This document shows positions 25,501 through 37,239 of a stretch of DNA of 64,000 bases, in pieces. The stretch covers positions 223,353 through 287,352 of the forward strand of contig MZZL01000406.1 in assembly GCA_002749535.1 (NCBI GenBank). The letters are read 5' to 3'. The DNA comes from Apophysomyces variabilis (lineage: Eukaryota; Mucoromycota; Mucoromycetes; Mucorales; Mucoraceae). Position numbers and translations under genes: made by a program. Each line of letters opens with the position of its first letter. The stretch's first letter is position 1. The notes beneath the pieces are model-generated. The model saw only the letters and a list, made by a program, of their open reading frames with translations, ran no database searches and was not told the origin of the DNA.

Positions 25501-27129
25501 TTGGCAATTCCGAGCTACTTACATTCTTTTTTAGATATCGCGAGGTCTATTTGCGCCGATCCCAAAGATAGTCTGCAATGAGCTGCGTAACCAACATGGA
25601 AATAGCTGAAGGCATCAGATTTTAGTGTGATATTTCTCAAAGGGGTCATCACATGGTTCAATGCCAGCGTCAATGCGTTGTAATTGTTTGCCTTTATGTT
25701 TTGTACTCAGCACAAGATCATCGATGCAAAACCGTACCTTTCGTGCAACATATGCATAAAAGTCGCATAATATAAAGTATTCACGTGCGTTATACAGTTC
25801 GTTCTCGCTTAGTTGTCGTGTATCCATAAAGTCACCGACAAGTGTCAGTAAATGTTCGTATTTATCTACTAAATGAATCGTAGCATGTTTATCAGTATCA
25901 ATCTACTTTCCTTTGACTTGTACCTTTGGTCTCCTGCTTTTCGAAGGTAATGCCGTTACGGACCATACTATCGCATAAATATGGTAATGGCGATATTCCA
26001 GAAAGCATGCCTGCTTTTAGTGCCATTGACTGTAAGTGAAACCGATACGAGTTTGCTTCGCCTGCAATTTATGTCATGTTATCTCCAGGTATGGTACATC
26101 GATTGTCTTAACATACCTGATAAAGGAATCCTTTTAGACGCGCGTATCAATAGTCGATGCAACAAATCCAGCTGCTTTCTGGCTGTTTGTGCATCAATAC
26201 TCATTAGATGTTTACACCATTCAAAAAAATTCCCTGGTTTGTTAATGTAATACGGTAGATGCTGTGGAGAAAGTTTATTAAACTGCCAGGTTCTTCTTTA
26301 TCCTTTACCCTTAGCAAGGCGCTTCCATCGATGTCAGACCAGCAACGAATCACGTTCGCCTGATAAGCCAGTATGAGCAGGATCATAGCAGAATCAGTTA
26401 TTCTGGTGTCCAATGGAAACGTTAACAATTCTCCGTATTTCTGGAGCATATCATTTTCATGGCGTGAAACAGTAGACTGCCGACTTGTCAATAACGGGGT
26501 AGTGCCGAATGGATGAATCGGTGCATTCTGCTTTCGAGTGAGATCGAGGCATTTATGGTCAGGTGAAAGGCTAGGTGATAAGAACGGCTCTGACGGACTG
26601 GCAACAATTTTTGTAAGGCTTGCTCTGAATTTACGCAATTCTTCCAAAGCGCGCCCATACTAAAGAAATAAGATATGACAATCGTATTTCAATAGTTCAA
26701 AACAATTACCTCTCCCACTTCGACTATTTTACATATTAAATTGGACGTAGTTTTTTCAATATCCAAGGGTTTAAGCTTTGTGTACGCCTTCATATGCTTT
26801 AAAGCTGCTGTGGCGTAAAACGCGCTGTCTACTAGACAGTTGATCGCAGCCGTGCGATTGGGTATTGTTTCTTTGCTGTTGCTGGCTTGCTTGATTCTAC
26901 TAAGTGATTCAATATTCTGATTGACGATACGAGCTGCTAAGGGTGCTAATTTGGTAGCTTGTGATTTGAATTCTTGACGCGACGGCCTTCTCGCTTGACG
27001 CGAAGACTCTGGCTGCGACATGTCAGGTTGAAATGGTTCTAACAATAAGGATCGGACTAGAGTCGTTAAAGAATCGTTGCATTGTGAGAAGTCTTTTAAG
27101 GAGGATAGAAGGTTGGAGGCAGCTGCCAT
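19531..27129 (-). CDS. Separase (peptidase C50), with one apparent frameshift
   Basis: Cysteine protease that cleaves cohesin at anaphase. Twenty-eight exons, low to high: 19531-19580, 19657-19829, 19880-20044, 20100-20183, 20233-20582, 20640-20885, 20930-21522, 21591-21833, 21884-21977, 22031-22119, 22166-22228, 22290-22324, 22378-22547, 22597-22821, 22871-23101, 23153-23543, 23591-23707, 23790-24036, 24089-24200, 24260-24624, 24674-25063, 25110-25471, 25523-25691, 25738-25868, 25924-26061, 26117-26261, 26309-26659, 26710-27129. The product is about 2049 aa: a long TPR-like helical region, then the protease domain. The catalytic His is in YFGHSAGQ (codon 20032-20034) and the Cys in LVGCSSG (codon 19954-19956), 26 residues apart as in human separase; LWDVTD and APVVYGVPVYL follow. 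All splices keep phase, but exon 23153-23543 changes frame near 23360-23400: TPR-like sequence up to LTYLVLHAQDLA continues one frame over as KYDEKVSIFFPAFTRGISHY. One missing base would explain it and makes the total exactly 2050 codons. Confidence 0.93.
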
Positions 27130-27690
27130 GATCTAAGGTTAAAGGTAGTCTCTGACGATCCAGGAAAACGATCTGTTTTCAGGCACGCAAGCTAGCCGCA
27201 CCACACGTCCCGCACACACACACAATAGACATATGCCGTAATCGGCTGCTGAATCCAAAAATTTCGATAACCGCTGTAACGGATGATGATTAGAAATCCT
27301 CGCTGCTTTTTTCTCTAATATCCGATTCATTAAGCTTGTTCATCAGATCGTTTAGAGAATTCATATCATAATTTGCTGCGATGGAAATCTCTCATATCTC
27401 ATAATACAAGGAGTGTTTGTTCTACACAAATGTATGTTCTATCAATGTAAAAACTGTAATAAAGCCATGTCCATCTATGACTTCTAATGAACAATGAATT
27501 AGAATAACGTGATGAAAACATCGATCGTTTTTGCGGATCAAATAGAGACTGATTCGAGCTTAATTTCTCGCGAAATTTAGCGCGAGGTCAGCTTGTGGGC
27601 CCGTGACGAGAATGCAGTCAACACCCAATATGTTCAAACGGAAAAATTCAATCTCCTACGCTGCTTACTTGTGCAATACCCTCAGAACCA
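27130..27690. promoter_or_regulatory. Divergent promoter region of separase and COG6
   Basis: The two genes start back to back with 561 bp between their ATGs, so this segment must hold both promoters and 5' UTRs. No TATA box stands out. A CACACACACA run lies near 27210. A short upstream exon for either gene cannot be excluded. Confidence 0.6.
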
Positions 27691-30329
27691 ATGGCACAAC
27701 CAGACACGCCATTATTCGCTGATGCATTACCACAATCCATATCGAACAAGCCGAACAAATCGCTTGTTGCCAAGTTGAATAAGGTTTTGAACTCATCGGT
27801 ATCGGAGGTTACGCGTATAAAGACGGCACTGACGGCCCTCTCCGACATTCCTGATCTGGATGAGACTGAACTAAGACGCAATTTACGAGGTTCAATCGAG
27901 AAAAGAGAGATAGAAGCAAACCTGAAGTTTTTAGAGGCCTATGGAAAAGTTGTTAAGGTTGCTATACAACGCTTGTCGGAATTGTGACTCAAACTATGGC
28001 AGGAACTTGAAGTCCTGGAAACAGAAGTGGAGCAAATGAATGATGCATGCAGAGATATGAAACAACGATTGGATAAGGCGCAAACACAGACTTCTTTGAT
28101 GATGGAACAGGCGAATACCTTGCATAACCAGAGGTAGCAATGGAAACAGGGATCATATTGAACAAACAAGATTAACGCGGTGACTGGATTATAGTTCAGC
28201 ATGTGCGACGCGTATCTTGATCGTCGACAGCTTCCTGGAGAAGTTTACTCTTAGCGATGAAGAAATTAAGGTCTTGCGATCTTCCTCTGTTTCTGTTAAC
28301 GAAGGGTTTTTCGATGCTTTATCTCACTTGCAGCAAGTCTACAACGATTGTCAATTACTTCTAATGACCAATCACCAGCAAGCTGGGTAAGAGTCTTTGA
28401 CCGTTGGGATGAAGATGGAAGGCGCTTATAAAAAGACGAACAGAGAACAAATCATGCAATCGATGACAGTTTACCAAGAAGCAGCTTATGAGAAGCTGTA
28501 TCGGTGGACTCAGCATGAATGCCGTGTAGCATTCGGTGGAGATAGTATTGATGTAGGGAAGCCCATTGTAAAAGCCCTTAATGCGTTGAAATATCGGCCA
28601 GTTCTGTTCCAGTACGTATCTTTTTAGAACTAAGGGGTGTAGGTTTAAACATAATAATAGGACGATCATGAATGAGATTGCGTCCGTAAGACGGGATGCT
28701 GTGGCTCGTGCTTTTATTACAGCTTTGACCCGAGGAGGACCGTCATCAAGACCTATTGAATTACAAGCTCATGATTCGCTAAGATACATTGGAGATATGT
28801 TAGCTTGGGTACATCAAGCATGTGCAAGTGAAAAAGAGATGCTGGAGGCATTATTTCAGACAACCACCAATAAAGGTAATTTAGCGAGACAGGGATACAC
28901 ACGGATCATTGACTTCCTGCTTCGTAATATGAAGATGCGCCTTCCTTAAGCGGTAACCAATATGGCGAATCACCCAAAAACGGTTTAGTTCGGGATGCTA
29001 TTGAGGATCTAATGGACTGCGCCATGGAAGGAGCTTGCAGACCATTGAAGGTTGTTGTATGAGAAAAGTGATTGATACTGACTTTACCATAGTCTCGTAT
29101 GGAGCAGGTGCTTGTATTACAACACGGCGCTATTACCTCTTACCGGGTGGCGAATTTGGTCCAGTTCTATACCATCACTATAAACAGTCTTTTGCGAAAA
29201 AACGCAGCACTAGCCGTTTCTCTCTACGAGTAAATTTCAGCTCTATTATGTTCTAAAAAACACACTGACACAACTATTCTAGAATCACCGAAATGGCATA
29301 TCAGTACTTCTTTAAGACTCTTAGTGCACAGGCGGAACGTATTCTTCAAGCAGCAGAGGTACTAGAGTTGTTTGAAGTGTCCTTCTGTTCTGCGGCTATA
29401 CTAAAACTATTCATCCTTAGCCACCATCCAAAGAATTGACCGTTTCACCCGTTGTGCGAGAAATGACGTTACAACTTGTAATTAGTTGAATTAGGCGAAC
29501 TTCTCTTATGCCGATTCTCTAGAAAGAAATATTAGCCTCTTACGACTCCTCACTTATCGTTGCAACAAACAGCACCGGTGGATTTCCCGAATTCAATTTT
29601 GGTGCAACCCTGGACGCCATCATTGATCCATTACTGCGAACCAGTGAGTTGGCAGTCTCTGGATTCACCAAAATTGAGCACGATATATACCTGATTAACT
29701 GTATGCAATATATTCAGGTGAGATATTTACACTTTATCATCATGACCAGCTAAAACATGAACTCTACTAGTCGGTAATGGTGCCCTATTCTTTTACGTCC
29801 AAAAAGAGAGAATCTATTACAGCCCAAATCGAGGACTTACTCAACTCGGTCGCATCGGAGCATGTAAGTATCATGCACAAACTACCGGACAATAACCCTA
29901 AACTTTCTTTTCTTTTTACAGTATGACTCACTTTTAGAGCAGTCTGGTCTTGCCAAGATTCAAGATGCATTGTTAGACAAGAATCCAAAGGTAGATGCAA
30001 TCGAGATGAGATTTCTTACATGCTTACTCCGTGTATAGATACCCCTATCCGCTGTTCCCGAGATGGATGCCCAATCATTGACGGCAAGAATGTCAAAATT
30101 CGATTCATTTTTGGTGTCTATCAGTGCCGATGTGCCTGCTCAGCTGCAGCGGTTGAGTGTATCGCAGCATTGCCGACAGGTTCAGGAGGGTGCGATCCGG
30201 ATACTGCTAGACACATACCGACGAATTAGCAAGGCAATAGAAGATCCAAAGAACGGATATGACGCGCCAGATACGATACTACCACGAACAATAGAAGAAA
30301 TGGAGGCCATTTTCTCGTTTGTTTTGTAA
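27691..30329 (+). CDS. COG6: Conserved oligomeric Golgi complex subunit 6
   Basis: Lobe B subunit of the COG tethering complex, which captures vesicles returning to and moving within the Golgi. Thirteen exons join to 669 codons (668 aa) in phase: 27691-27957, 28003-28133, 28195-28386, 28444-28611, 28661-28875, 28935-29050, 29093-29229, 29283-29358, 29421-29477, 29523-29717, 29771-29863, 29922-29990, 30039-30329. Family landmarks in order: an N-terminal coiled coil ([20 protein letters not shown]), [35 protein letters not shown], the [20 protein letters not shown] segment, DMLAWVHQA, a [21 protein letters not shown] region, [11 protein letters not shown] and DAIIDPLL. The length is near that of human COG6 (657 aa). 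The N-terminus is short and unstructured ([15 protein letters not shown]), so the start is fairly secure. COG6 shares a divergent promoter region with separase. Confidence 0.96.
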
Positions 30330-30399
30330 AATTAGTGTTTTATTAATGAATAAGAAAAAAAAAGTTTTACAGAATAACTTAAGATGCACTTTACTCTGT

Positions 30400-32228
30400 T
30401 TAGCGAGTAGCATAAGGCTTTGTCGAATTAATAGAGGCGCCGCTGCTCTCAGGAACATCTCGTTCTGATGCTAGCTCAGAGTGCGTAGGAAGCCTTTTTT
30501 GCTGTAGCGTTTGCTGATCTCGCCACTTCTGGGGAAGCTCTTTGATAGCCTGGATTGTGTGAACACACCAGCCACGAACACCAAGTCGTTGCAAAGCCAG
30601 GAGGATGGCTACGACTAGACCAGTCAAAAATCCGATACCATCATTTCCAAACGCCACGAGAGCACCAGCCGTCGTCATCATCAGCGTCCAGGCGTCTTTT
30701 TGAACTTCTACGTTGCCTTCAGTGAAGGTAATAGCTCGAGCGGCGGAGGCCAGCTAGAGAATGTCAAGGCATAAGAATAGATAATGCTAATTACAAAGCA
30801 TCATAGACTTAAAACATTACCTCCACGCCAGATACAAACAGCATGACAGCCAGGATCGAGTTGGGAAATAATTCCAATAAGCCTACCAATGAACTCCCAA
30901 AGATAATACCAAGCAGTAATTTGCATGTCCCTAGGAATATAACCGAGAGCTCGGAGCGTGCGCCAAAGCGGTATTGACCTGCAAGACCGCCGGCGCCGTG
31001 GCTACAAAGAAGGGAAAAAGAAAAAAAAAGTTTTATTCTGTTTAGCTGAGCTTCCAAAACCAAAGAGAAAGGAAGCTTACCAAACAGGCATCGCGCCAAA
31101 CCAGCAGCCGATCAGGTTCATGGCACCAACACTCACCGCCACTCTAGCCGTGCTGGCATGTTTTTCCGGGAATAAGTCGTCAATGAGGGCACACAGAGCA
31201 ATGACCGAGTTCAATGTTGTCAAAGGGATCTGACCGAGACCAGCACTTACGAAGCCAGTGCGGAATTCTTCAGGGGTGGGGCGTACGATGTTGTCGGGGT
31301 AATGTCCGCCAGCGGCCGGATGAGGTAAGGGCAAATGTTTGTCAGTGACGAACATTCGGATCAAGGCAAACAGTAAACCAATCAAAAATAAGATCAATGC
31401 ACTAGGCACCCGTGTTCGGTAACAAGCAAACACAAACACAGTGGACAGTAAAACCCAAGGATAATTGTCTGCCCAGTTGGCGGCTGTAATTTGCCATTGT
31501 AATTTACTGACCAAGGGGAAAGCCTTCTTGATCAGTTGCATGCCTGTACCTAGCTGTAGTCCTTTTGTGTTTTGAAAATCATCGTTAATATCTTCTTGTA
31601 CCCATTTCGTTCCCATGTGCGTTACAACTGCCTATTTTTCCCTTTTCTTTTCTTTTTTTTTCGTTTTTACCTCGAATGATGGCTCTCGGGGTATAGTTGT
31701 CTACAATATGGATAGTGCGGGTAATGCCAAGGAAGAAAATGATGGTAGAACAACCTTTTTTTTCACTTTCAGTAAGCTTTTTTTCTATCACAAGCGTAAA
31801 TGGACGGTTACCTAGTCCTGCCGACATATTTTCTGCAAGCGTCATATTACTGGAAAGTACCACAGCGGCAATTGCTAACAAAGAAGGAAAAATAAAAGGT
31901 TAGGAAGAGAAAAGAAAAGGAATTTGCTTGAAGTCAATCGTCTCTGGACATTTACCTTTCATGGGCTGAACACATACAGGTACTTGAAACAACAAACCGG
32001 ATAGGATATTCCAGATGCCCGCAAACCAAAGTGTGCTTGTGAGATTGATCTGGCCTGCCACAGCCAGAGATATCATGACAGGTAACAAGGTACCTAAATC
32101 ACCAAGGCTACCAGACACCTAATATTCCGAAGCAAGGAGTCTATGTTATTGTTTCGTCTACTCTATGTTTTTACCTCTTGAATAGTGAGATGATCTTTAA
32201 GTCGACTGAAATTGTAAGACAGCCGCAT
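30400..32228 (-). CDS. Molybdate transporter, MOT1 family (SulP-related)
   Basis: Polytopic membrane protein for uptake of molybdate, needed for the molybdenum cofactor. Seven exons (32175-32228, 31956-32118, 31812-31874, 31671-31754, 31081-31561, 30821-31001, 30400-30753) join to 460 codons in phase. MOT1 signatures are clear: QEVSGSLGDLGTLLPV near the N-terminus (split after residue 18), LWFAGIWNILSGLLF, VPVCVQPMKAIAAVVLS, GLQLGTGMQLIKKAF, FVSAGLGQIPLTTLNS, MNLIGCWFGAMPVCHGAGGL and a final FGNDGIGFLTGLVVAI. About ten membrane segments are expected. The C-terminal 60 residues are hydrophilic. The 109-nt intron at 31562-31670 contains an in-frame ATG that could mislead gene prediction. The stop lies 70 bp from the COG6 stop, so the two genes converge with a very short shared 3' region. 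Confidence 0.93.
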
Positions 32229-32572
32229 ATTTTTGTTTATCAAAGACAAAGAAAAAAAAAGGCGAAAATGAAGATCGGGATTCGCTCTTTTAAACGTGAG
32301 AAGTCCCAAGGATTAAAAGGTTAGAGAAGCTGTGTAACCGCAAAGTCAATTGTACTGCATGGCGCCATTTATACTTCAATTTTTTAAGACAACGCATTTG
32401 TTTGGTAATCCATTTTCGGTGATCTTACAGGGCCATGTTTGTCATTGTCAAAGAGCAAGTGCGAAAAACGCAGTCAACGTAGATACAGTAGATGGAGGAG
32501 ATAGAAAAATGACTCAATAAGAATACAACAGCGATCAACGGGAACTTTTCTATTGTACTTAGTTATTGTATT
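32229..32572. other. Intergenic region
   Basis: Between the MOT1 start and the LRR gene stop, both on the minus strand. It should hold the MOT1 promoter and the LRR 3' UTR. No other feature was seen. Confidence 0.5.
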
Positions 32573-33946
32573 TTACTGGGCCATCTCTCCACTTCTCAGC
32601 CGCTTCCATGCAACTTCGATTTCGGGCTTCTCGCGTTGTAATCGTTCAATAGACTTTTCCCATCCGTCCATCTCCTTGTCCTCGGCATTGCCTCCCATCT
32701 CCAGAAGTTTAAGGTCAGGTACTCCGCCTGCAAGCAAAAGCTCGATCATAGCATTGACATCCTCCAATGTCACACCATTGCATCCAACATCCAATGTTTG
32801 CACCTTGCTATTACTGAGATCCGGGATTCTTTCTGGTTCAGCACCGAATCCCCCCACTTTGTTGTTAAACAAGCCAACATATTCAAGACTGGTATCAAGT
32901 AACGCGCCTAGACCCTCACTTCCGATCGCATTCTCGCCCAATTCCACATGCCGAAGTTTTCCTGGGGATTGTGCCAATGCCTTTGCACCTTCGTTATCAA
33001 TACGGTTGTGGCGCAGCCTCAGCTCGATCACCTCCGATTGCGGAAGCATCGATGCTAAAGTGACCAGCGATACGGATTGGATCTGATTATGGTCGAGCCA
33101 CAAATGCTTGAGACTGCGATTACCGCTTAAAGCTTTTGCAACAGCATTTGCAATCGCGTTTCCATGGGCAGATTGGCACTCATCTGCTTTGGCATCCGTA
33201 GCCTGACTGTCAGCTCCAGCTGCAGATGGTAACTGAAGATCCTCCAGCTTACTCGTTACCCCGGTCATCTTCAAGGTTTCGATAGACTTATTGTTCGACA
33301 AGGACGCCCCGAGTGTCTCGCCACCCTCCATCAACGCATTATCAGAGACATCAAGCTCTGTTAAATGACAATTACCGGCAATATAAGATGCCAAGTGTTG
33401 TGCACCTGCTGGTCCGATGGCGTTCATCGACAGATTCAGGCTATGTAAGGTCTCATTCTCTTGGAGAGCCGAGACAAGCCTTTGTATTGCGTCGTCGTCC
33501 AACTCGTTTCGTGACAAATTTAGATTCTTCAGAACCGTGTTCTTCTTCAAACATTTCGCCAGAGCTTGCACAGAGGACTTGTTGAGTCCTTTGTTCTCCC
33601 AATCAAGGGTCAATAGACCCTCATTCACAGCAAGGCCTTCGCAAAGGATAGCCACTATGTCTTCATTCTTTCCAAGCTCATTGTTACCGATGTTGAGCGA
33701 TTCCAATGTGTCATTTAGAGTCAAAGCTTCCGAAAGCTGTTCAGCTGCAGCTAGATCCAGAGCGTGACCAGAACAGTAGAGCTCCTTTAATGTGGTGTTA
33801 TGTGCAAGTGCCACGAAGATCGCCTTCAGATCCGCTGGTGATACGCGTCGAAAACTGAGAATATGAAGAGTCTTTAATTTGGGATCATTTTCGTTAAGCT
33901 GTTTGATCCACTTCTCAACCCCTTTGTCATTGCCTCCCCATGCCAT
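32573..33946 (-). CDS. Leucine-rich-repeat protein, RNase-inhibitor/RanGAP type, intronless
   Basis: A 457-aa protein made almost wholly of leucine-rich repeats of 28-29 residues with the RI/RanGAP-type pattern LxxLxLxxNxLxxxxAxxLAxAL (for example LKNLNLSRNELDDDAIQRLV and LHSLNLSMNAIGPAGAQHLA). About a dozen repeats form a predicted horseshoe for protein binding. A polar, alanine/serine-rich insert of about 30 residues (QLPSAAGADSQATDAKADEC) interrupts the array in the middle. The C-terminus is acidic/basic without an anchor and no signal peptide is present, so it is probably cytosolic. It is not a clear RanGAP: I could not identify the catalytic arginine. It is a single exon among neighbours with 7 to 28 exons, which suggests origin by retrocopying or intron loss. 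The start is the first ATG of the frame. Confidence 0.88.
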   Translation of the reverse strand: MAWGGNDKGVEKWIKQLNENDPKLKTLHILSFRRVSPADLKAIFVALAHNTTLKELYCSGHALDLAAAEQLSEALTLNDTLESLNIGNNELGKNEDIVAILCEGLAVNEGLLTLDWENKGLNKSSVQALAKCLKKNTVLKNLNLSRNELDDDAIQRLVSALQENETLHSLNLSMNAIGPAGAQHLASYIAGNCHLTELDVSDNALMEGGETLGASLSNNKSIETLKMTGVTSKLEDLQLPSAAGADSQATDAKADECQSAHGNAIANAVAKALSGNRSLKHLWLDHNQIQSVSLVTLASMLPQSEVIELRLRHNRIDNEGAKALAQSPGKLRHVELGENAIGSEGLGALLDTSLEYVGLFNNKVGGFGAEPERIPDLSNSKVQTLDVGCNGVTLEDVNAMIELLLAGGVPDLKLLEMGGNAEDKEMDGWEKSIERLQREKPEIEVAWKRLRSGEMAQ

Positions 33947-34499
33947 GGCGAATAAATAGAATGAATCAACTTCTCGTTGAGCTTAAAAGAGCAACAGTGA
34001 AAAAAAAGTCTGCGCACAGTTCAGAAGAAGGTTGCGATTAGTCCACCAATCATAATAAAGCATTTCATACAGTGACATTAATGCAAACGCGTCTAGTCAA
34101 AATGGCTCTGCAAAAAAAAAACAGTTCCACATCAAACGAGAGAATTAATGCTTATTTCTTCCAACTTTTGATCGGTAACCGTGTAAACTTCTATTTATAC
34201 GCTACGCGTCCCATAACTTGCCAAAACGGTACAGATAACTACAGCGTATGGTAATCGCAGTGCATTTTCCCGTGCAGGAATTGTATTAGGTAAAGAGTAA
34301 TAAGTATTTTGGAAATGTTCCGAGTGAGTTCGTATCAACCAAAGGAGAGTATGCAAATTTTATCAATCGGCGAGTAGTTGTTGCTTAGGTTGATAGTGGG
34401 CATAGATTGGTTTTCGAAGCTTGGGCATATAACTCTGATCTGGGCAGATATATAATTCTGCAGGGAATCCTTGAGGTGCAAAAAGAACGAGCATACGAA
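33947..34499. other. Intergenic region
   Basis: Promoter side of the LRR gene and 3' side of the Sec2-like gene. A 60-codon open frame at 34072-34254 has no support. AT-rich, no repeat seen. Confidence 0.45.
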
Positions 34500-36426
34500 T
34501 TAGGCTGCTTCAGTTTCCGTGGTTTCATTCAACTGCTTTTCCACCATTTCGCCGTCTGACGTGTTCAAGGTATCGCTAACTTTCCCCTCGACACTCGTTG
34601 ATCCTAGCGTTTTATCATCAACGCTTCGTCTCATAGGTTGTTGCCGTACGCTGTTGGTCCGAGGAAGAGGAGAAGATTCGCTGACAGGCGGTGGTACTAG
34701 CACGTTCGGCGGTGAAGCTGTACCAACTGCATCGTTTTTTACCCCCGCGTTGCGCAACGTCCAAGGTAATGCCCCCATTCTAAACAAGATTTAATCAACC
34801 TTTCATTATTCAATTTGTGTTACCTTACCTTGCATAGAACATCTGCAGTCGTAACCGCATTGCTTCTTGATAAAGATCTGGAATGGTACGACTGCTATAA
34901 TATCCTTGACGGATGTTGCGAATAAATACATAATATTCGCAAACAGCAACAAGTCTGTCACGACAGTAACGATCAATGCATGCCCAGTCATCAAAGTAGG
35001 ATATGCGAAACCGGTAAGGTAGTGGTGAGTTGTTATTGCGACCGCACGCTTGGCATCCAATAAACGGGGTGCCTTGACTGTTAGCACTGCTGAATCTCTC
35101 CCATATCATAGTCTTCGATGCCGATATTTTGAGCGGTATCTCTGTTGATCGTTTTGCTTGCTCCTCTGCATAGCCTGGTGGTGCTTCTTCAATATAGCAA
35201 GTATTCATCACAATTGCATCATTAATTTTCCGGGCTGATAGGCGTGAATTAGGTCCAAATCTTAAACATGGTTCCACATCCTCTGTCTGGCAATTTTTCA
35301 TAAATGGGATAGTGTGTAATTTCTTTAGTGGGATCGATGTACCAAACGTAACGAACTCCTTGAATTCATCCAGCATCATCTCATCGACGCCAATGGCCTC
35401 CTTTGGATCCAAATCCTTCAAGGCCAACCGTTCTGAAAATAGACTCGCCAGATCCTTGACAGCCCGCTGTTCTGTTTCGCTGAGTCCTGATTCATCACCG
35501 GTTGCTTCATCCGTAGTCTGACCATGTTTGTACGATTGCTGAGATTGCATTTCACTCATTTTCTGTCGCAGTTCTTTTAGTTGCATTTGTTCAGCCGCCA
35601 AACGCTCCTGAGTTTCTTTAAGTTGGTTCTCGAGATGCTTTTGCGCAATCTCGAGGTTATATTTTTCTCGTTTTTCATTAGCTACCATTCCATTCGCTTC
35701 TTCAAACAATCGCCGTGAAAGATCCTCAAGCTCGCTTTCTACCATATCCTTGGAATGCTGTATTTCGGCAACACGTTCAATTTCATCCACATATTTGTCG
35801 TTTAATAATTCCATATCATTTTGTAAAGCCTGAAACTCCTCCGATTTCTCATCTAGCCGCTGTTCCACATGTTCAATCTTGGTATTTAGTTGATTAATTT
35901 CCTCTAACTGTTGATTGATTCTTGCTTGCTCTTCTGATAGTTTTTGTTGAAGAGACTTAATTTCCTGTTCGTGTGCATCCCGTTCATTGTGAAGCTGCTC
36001 CATAATGGGTATTACACGGTCACACAATGCGCAGTGTTTCGAGTCCTTAGACACGAGGATATGGTGACAGGGACAGTCCACTACAGACCTCGTGGCACTC
36101 CCCGTCTCCTCGTGTATTGTTTCGTCACTCAGTCTTGGGGTTGTGACCTTTTGCATCGGGAAATGGAAAGGTAAAGGGGATGAAGAACTTGGAGACAAGG
36201 GAAGGGATGGTGGTAGAGGAATGAATTTTGCTTCTGGGTTTACTGGCTCGTTTGGCGAGTGCACCTTGTCAATGACGGCTTGTAGACGGGAATACAAGTT
36301 AGCAATATCCTTGGCTGTAATGTCTTTGTCATGAGGAGCAGACTGAGGTGGTAATTCTTTCTCTGTATCTTTCAATTCTGCTCTTGTGGATTGCTGGGGA
36401 GAGGACATGATAGGAAAACGAAGCAA
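34500..36426 (-). CDS. Sec2-like Rab guanine nucleotide exchange factor
   Basis: Exchange factor that activates a Sec4/Rab8-type GTPase on secretory vesicles, acting between the Golgi and the exocyst. Two exons (34829-36426, 34500-34779) give 626 codons in phase. The long coiled coil (about residues 140-300) contains the Sec2p/Rabin8 core ELEDLSRRLFEEANGMVAN (about 232-250). A cysteine/histidine cluster before it (CPCHH at 118-122 and CALC at 132-135) could bind zinc; I do not know it from yeast Sec2. The C-terminal half carries a conserved-looking fold with its own CxxC (FIGCQACGRNNNSPLPYRF) and WACIDRYCRDRLVAVCEYYV, like the C-terminal domain of Sec2-family proteins of filamentous fungi, then a Ser/Pro tail. 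Two in-frame ATGs lie close together; MSSPQQ (36408) may be the real start, giving 619 aa. Confidence 0.87.
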
Positions 36427-37239
36427 AGAAAAGGAGCTGGAAACGAGGGTGTTGCCAAAAGATGGACCAGCTTGATTGAGTCCTTTTATCCAATCAGATG
36501 GCTGTAAGTGGAACCACAGCGGATGAGACCCCCGGCGCCGAATCCACCGGTCATTTTACTTTCCACAATGGAACGCTCTTCAAAATACACGTATCTGCTT
36601 TTGTAGCAAACCGCAATATTTATCTATCTCATGCACAGCACAAACTACCTATATAACCAAATACAGCTCGTTCAATATGCAGCAAACAGTAAAGCAGTAT
36701 GCGCCAATTCACCTAAATTGTCTCTATTACTAAAATTCTCTCCCGGCGCAGAACATTTTAATTGCAACGTGTACTACCCAAGGAAACAAGATGTGGTCTG
36801 TCACTGGCATTGCTTTGATTTGCGGATACCTTGTGCAAAGCTGTTATGGCATCGACCACTAAAGCCTTTCCGGAAAGATGCATATTGTACTTGCTCGTTG
36901 TTTGTACACATAGAATAATCTTTTTGTTCAAAAAAGGTCACGAAAATTATCTCAACGAGCTTAACGCATACATACCCACACGTTATGGCACAGAACATCA
37001 CTGACTGACTAACATATGATATTGAAACAGCAACAGGAACAATAGTCATAAATTCGGATGATTTTGACACACATCGCATACATGCTGGAATCCTTCCCGG
37101 GAAAGGTCAGTGGTTTACATACTTTTGCCAAGGAAATTGGGCAATGAATTGTATTAGTTTATGCTAAGATATCTATTCCTTGTTATCTTTGAAACCGTGA
37201 CTATTTGCACTGTGGAAGATATAATCGAGACATCATGGA
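36427..37239. other. Intergenic region
   Basis: Promoter side of the Sec2-like gene and 3' side of the UPF0538 gene. Open frames of up to 95 codons occur on both strands but share no domain and no splice pattern. Confidence 0.45.

Noticed and set aside
31562..31616. Methionine start MGTKWVQEDIND in frame with the molybdate transporter exon
   Set aside because: It lies in an intron. Phase and the family match AIIRGLQLGTGMQL require splicing across it to 31671-31754.
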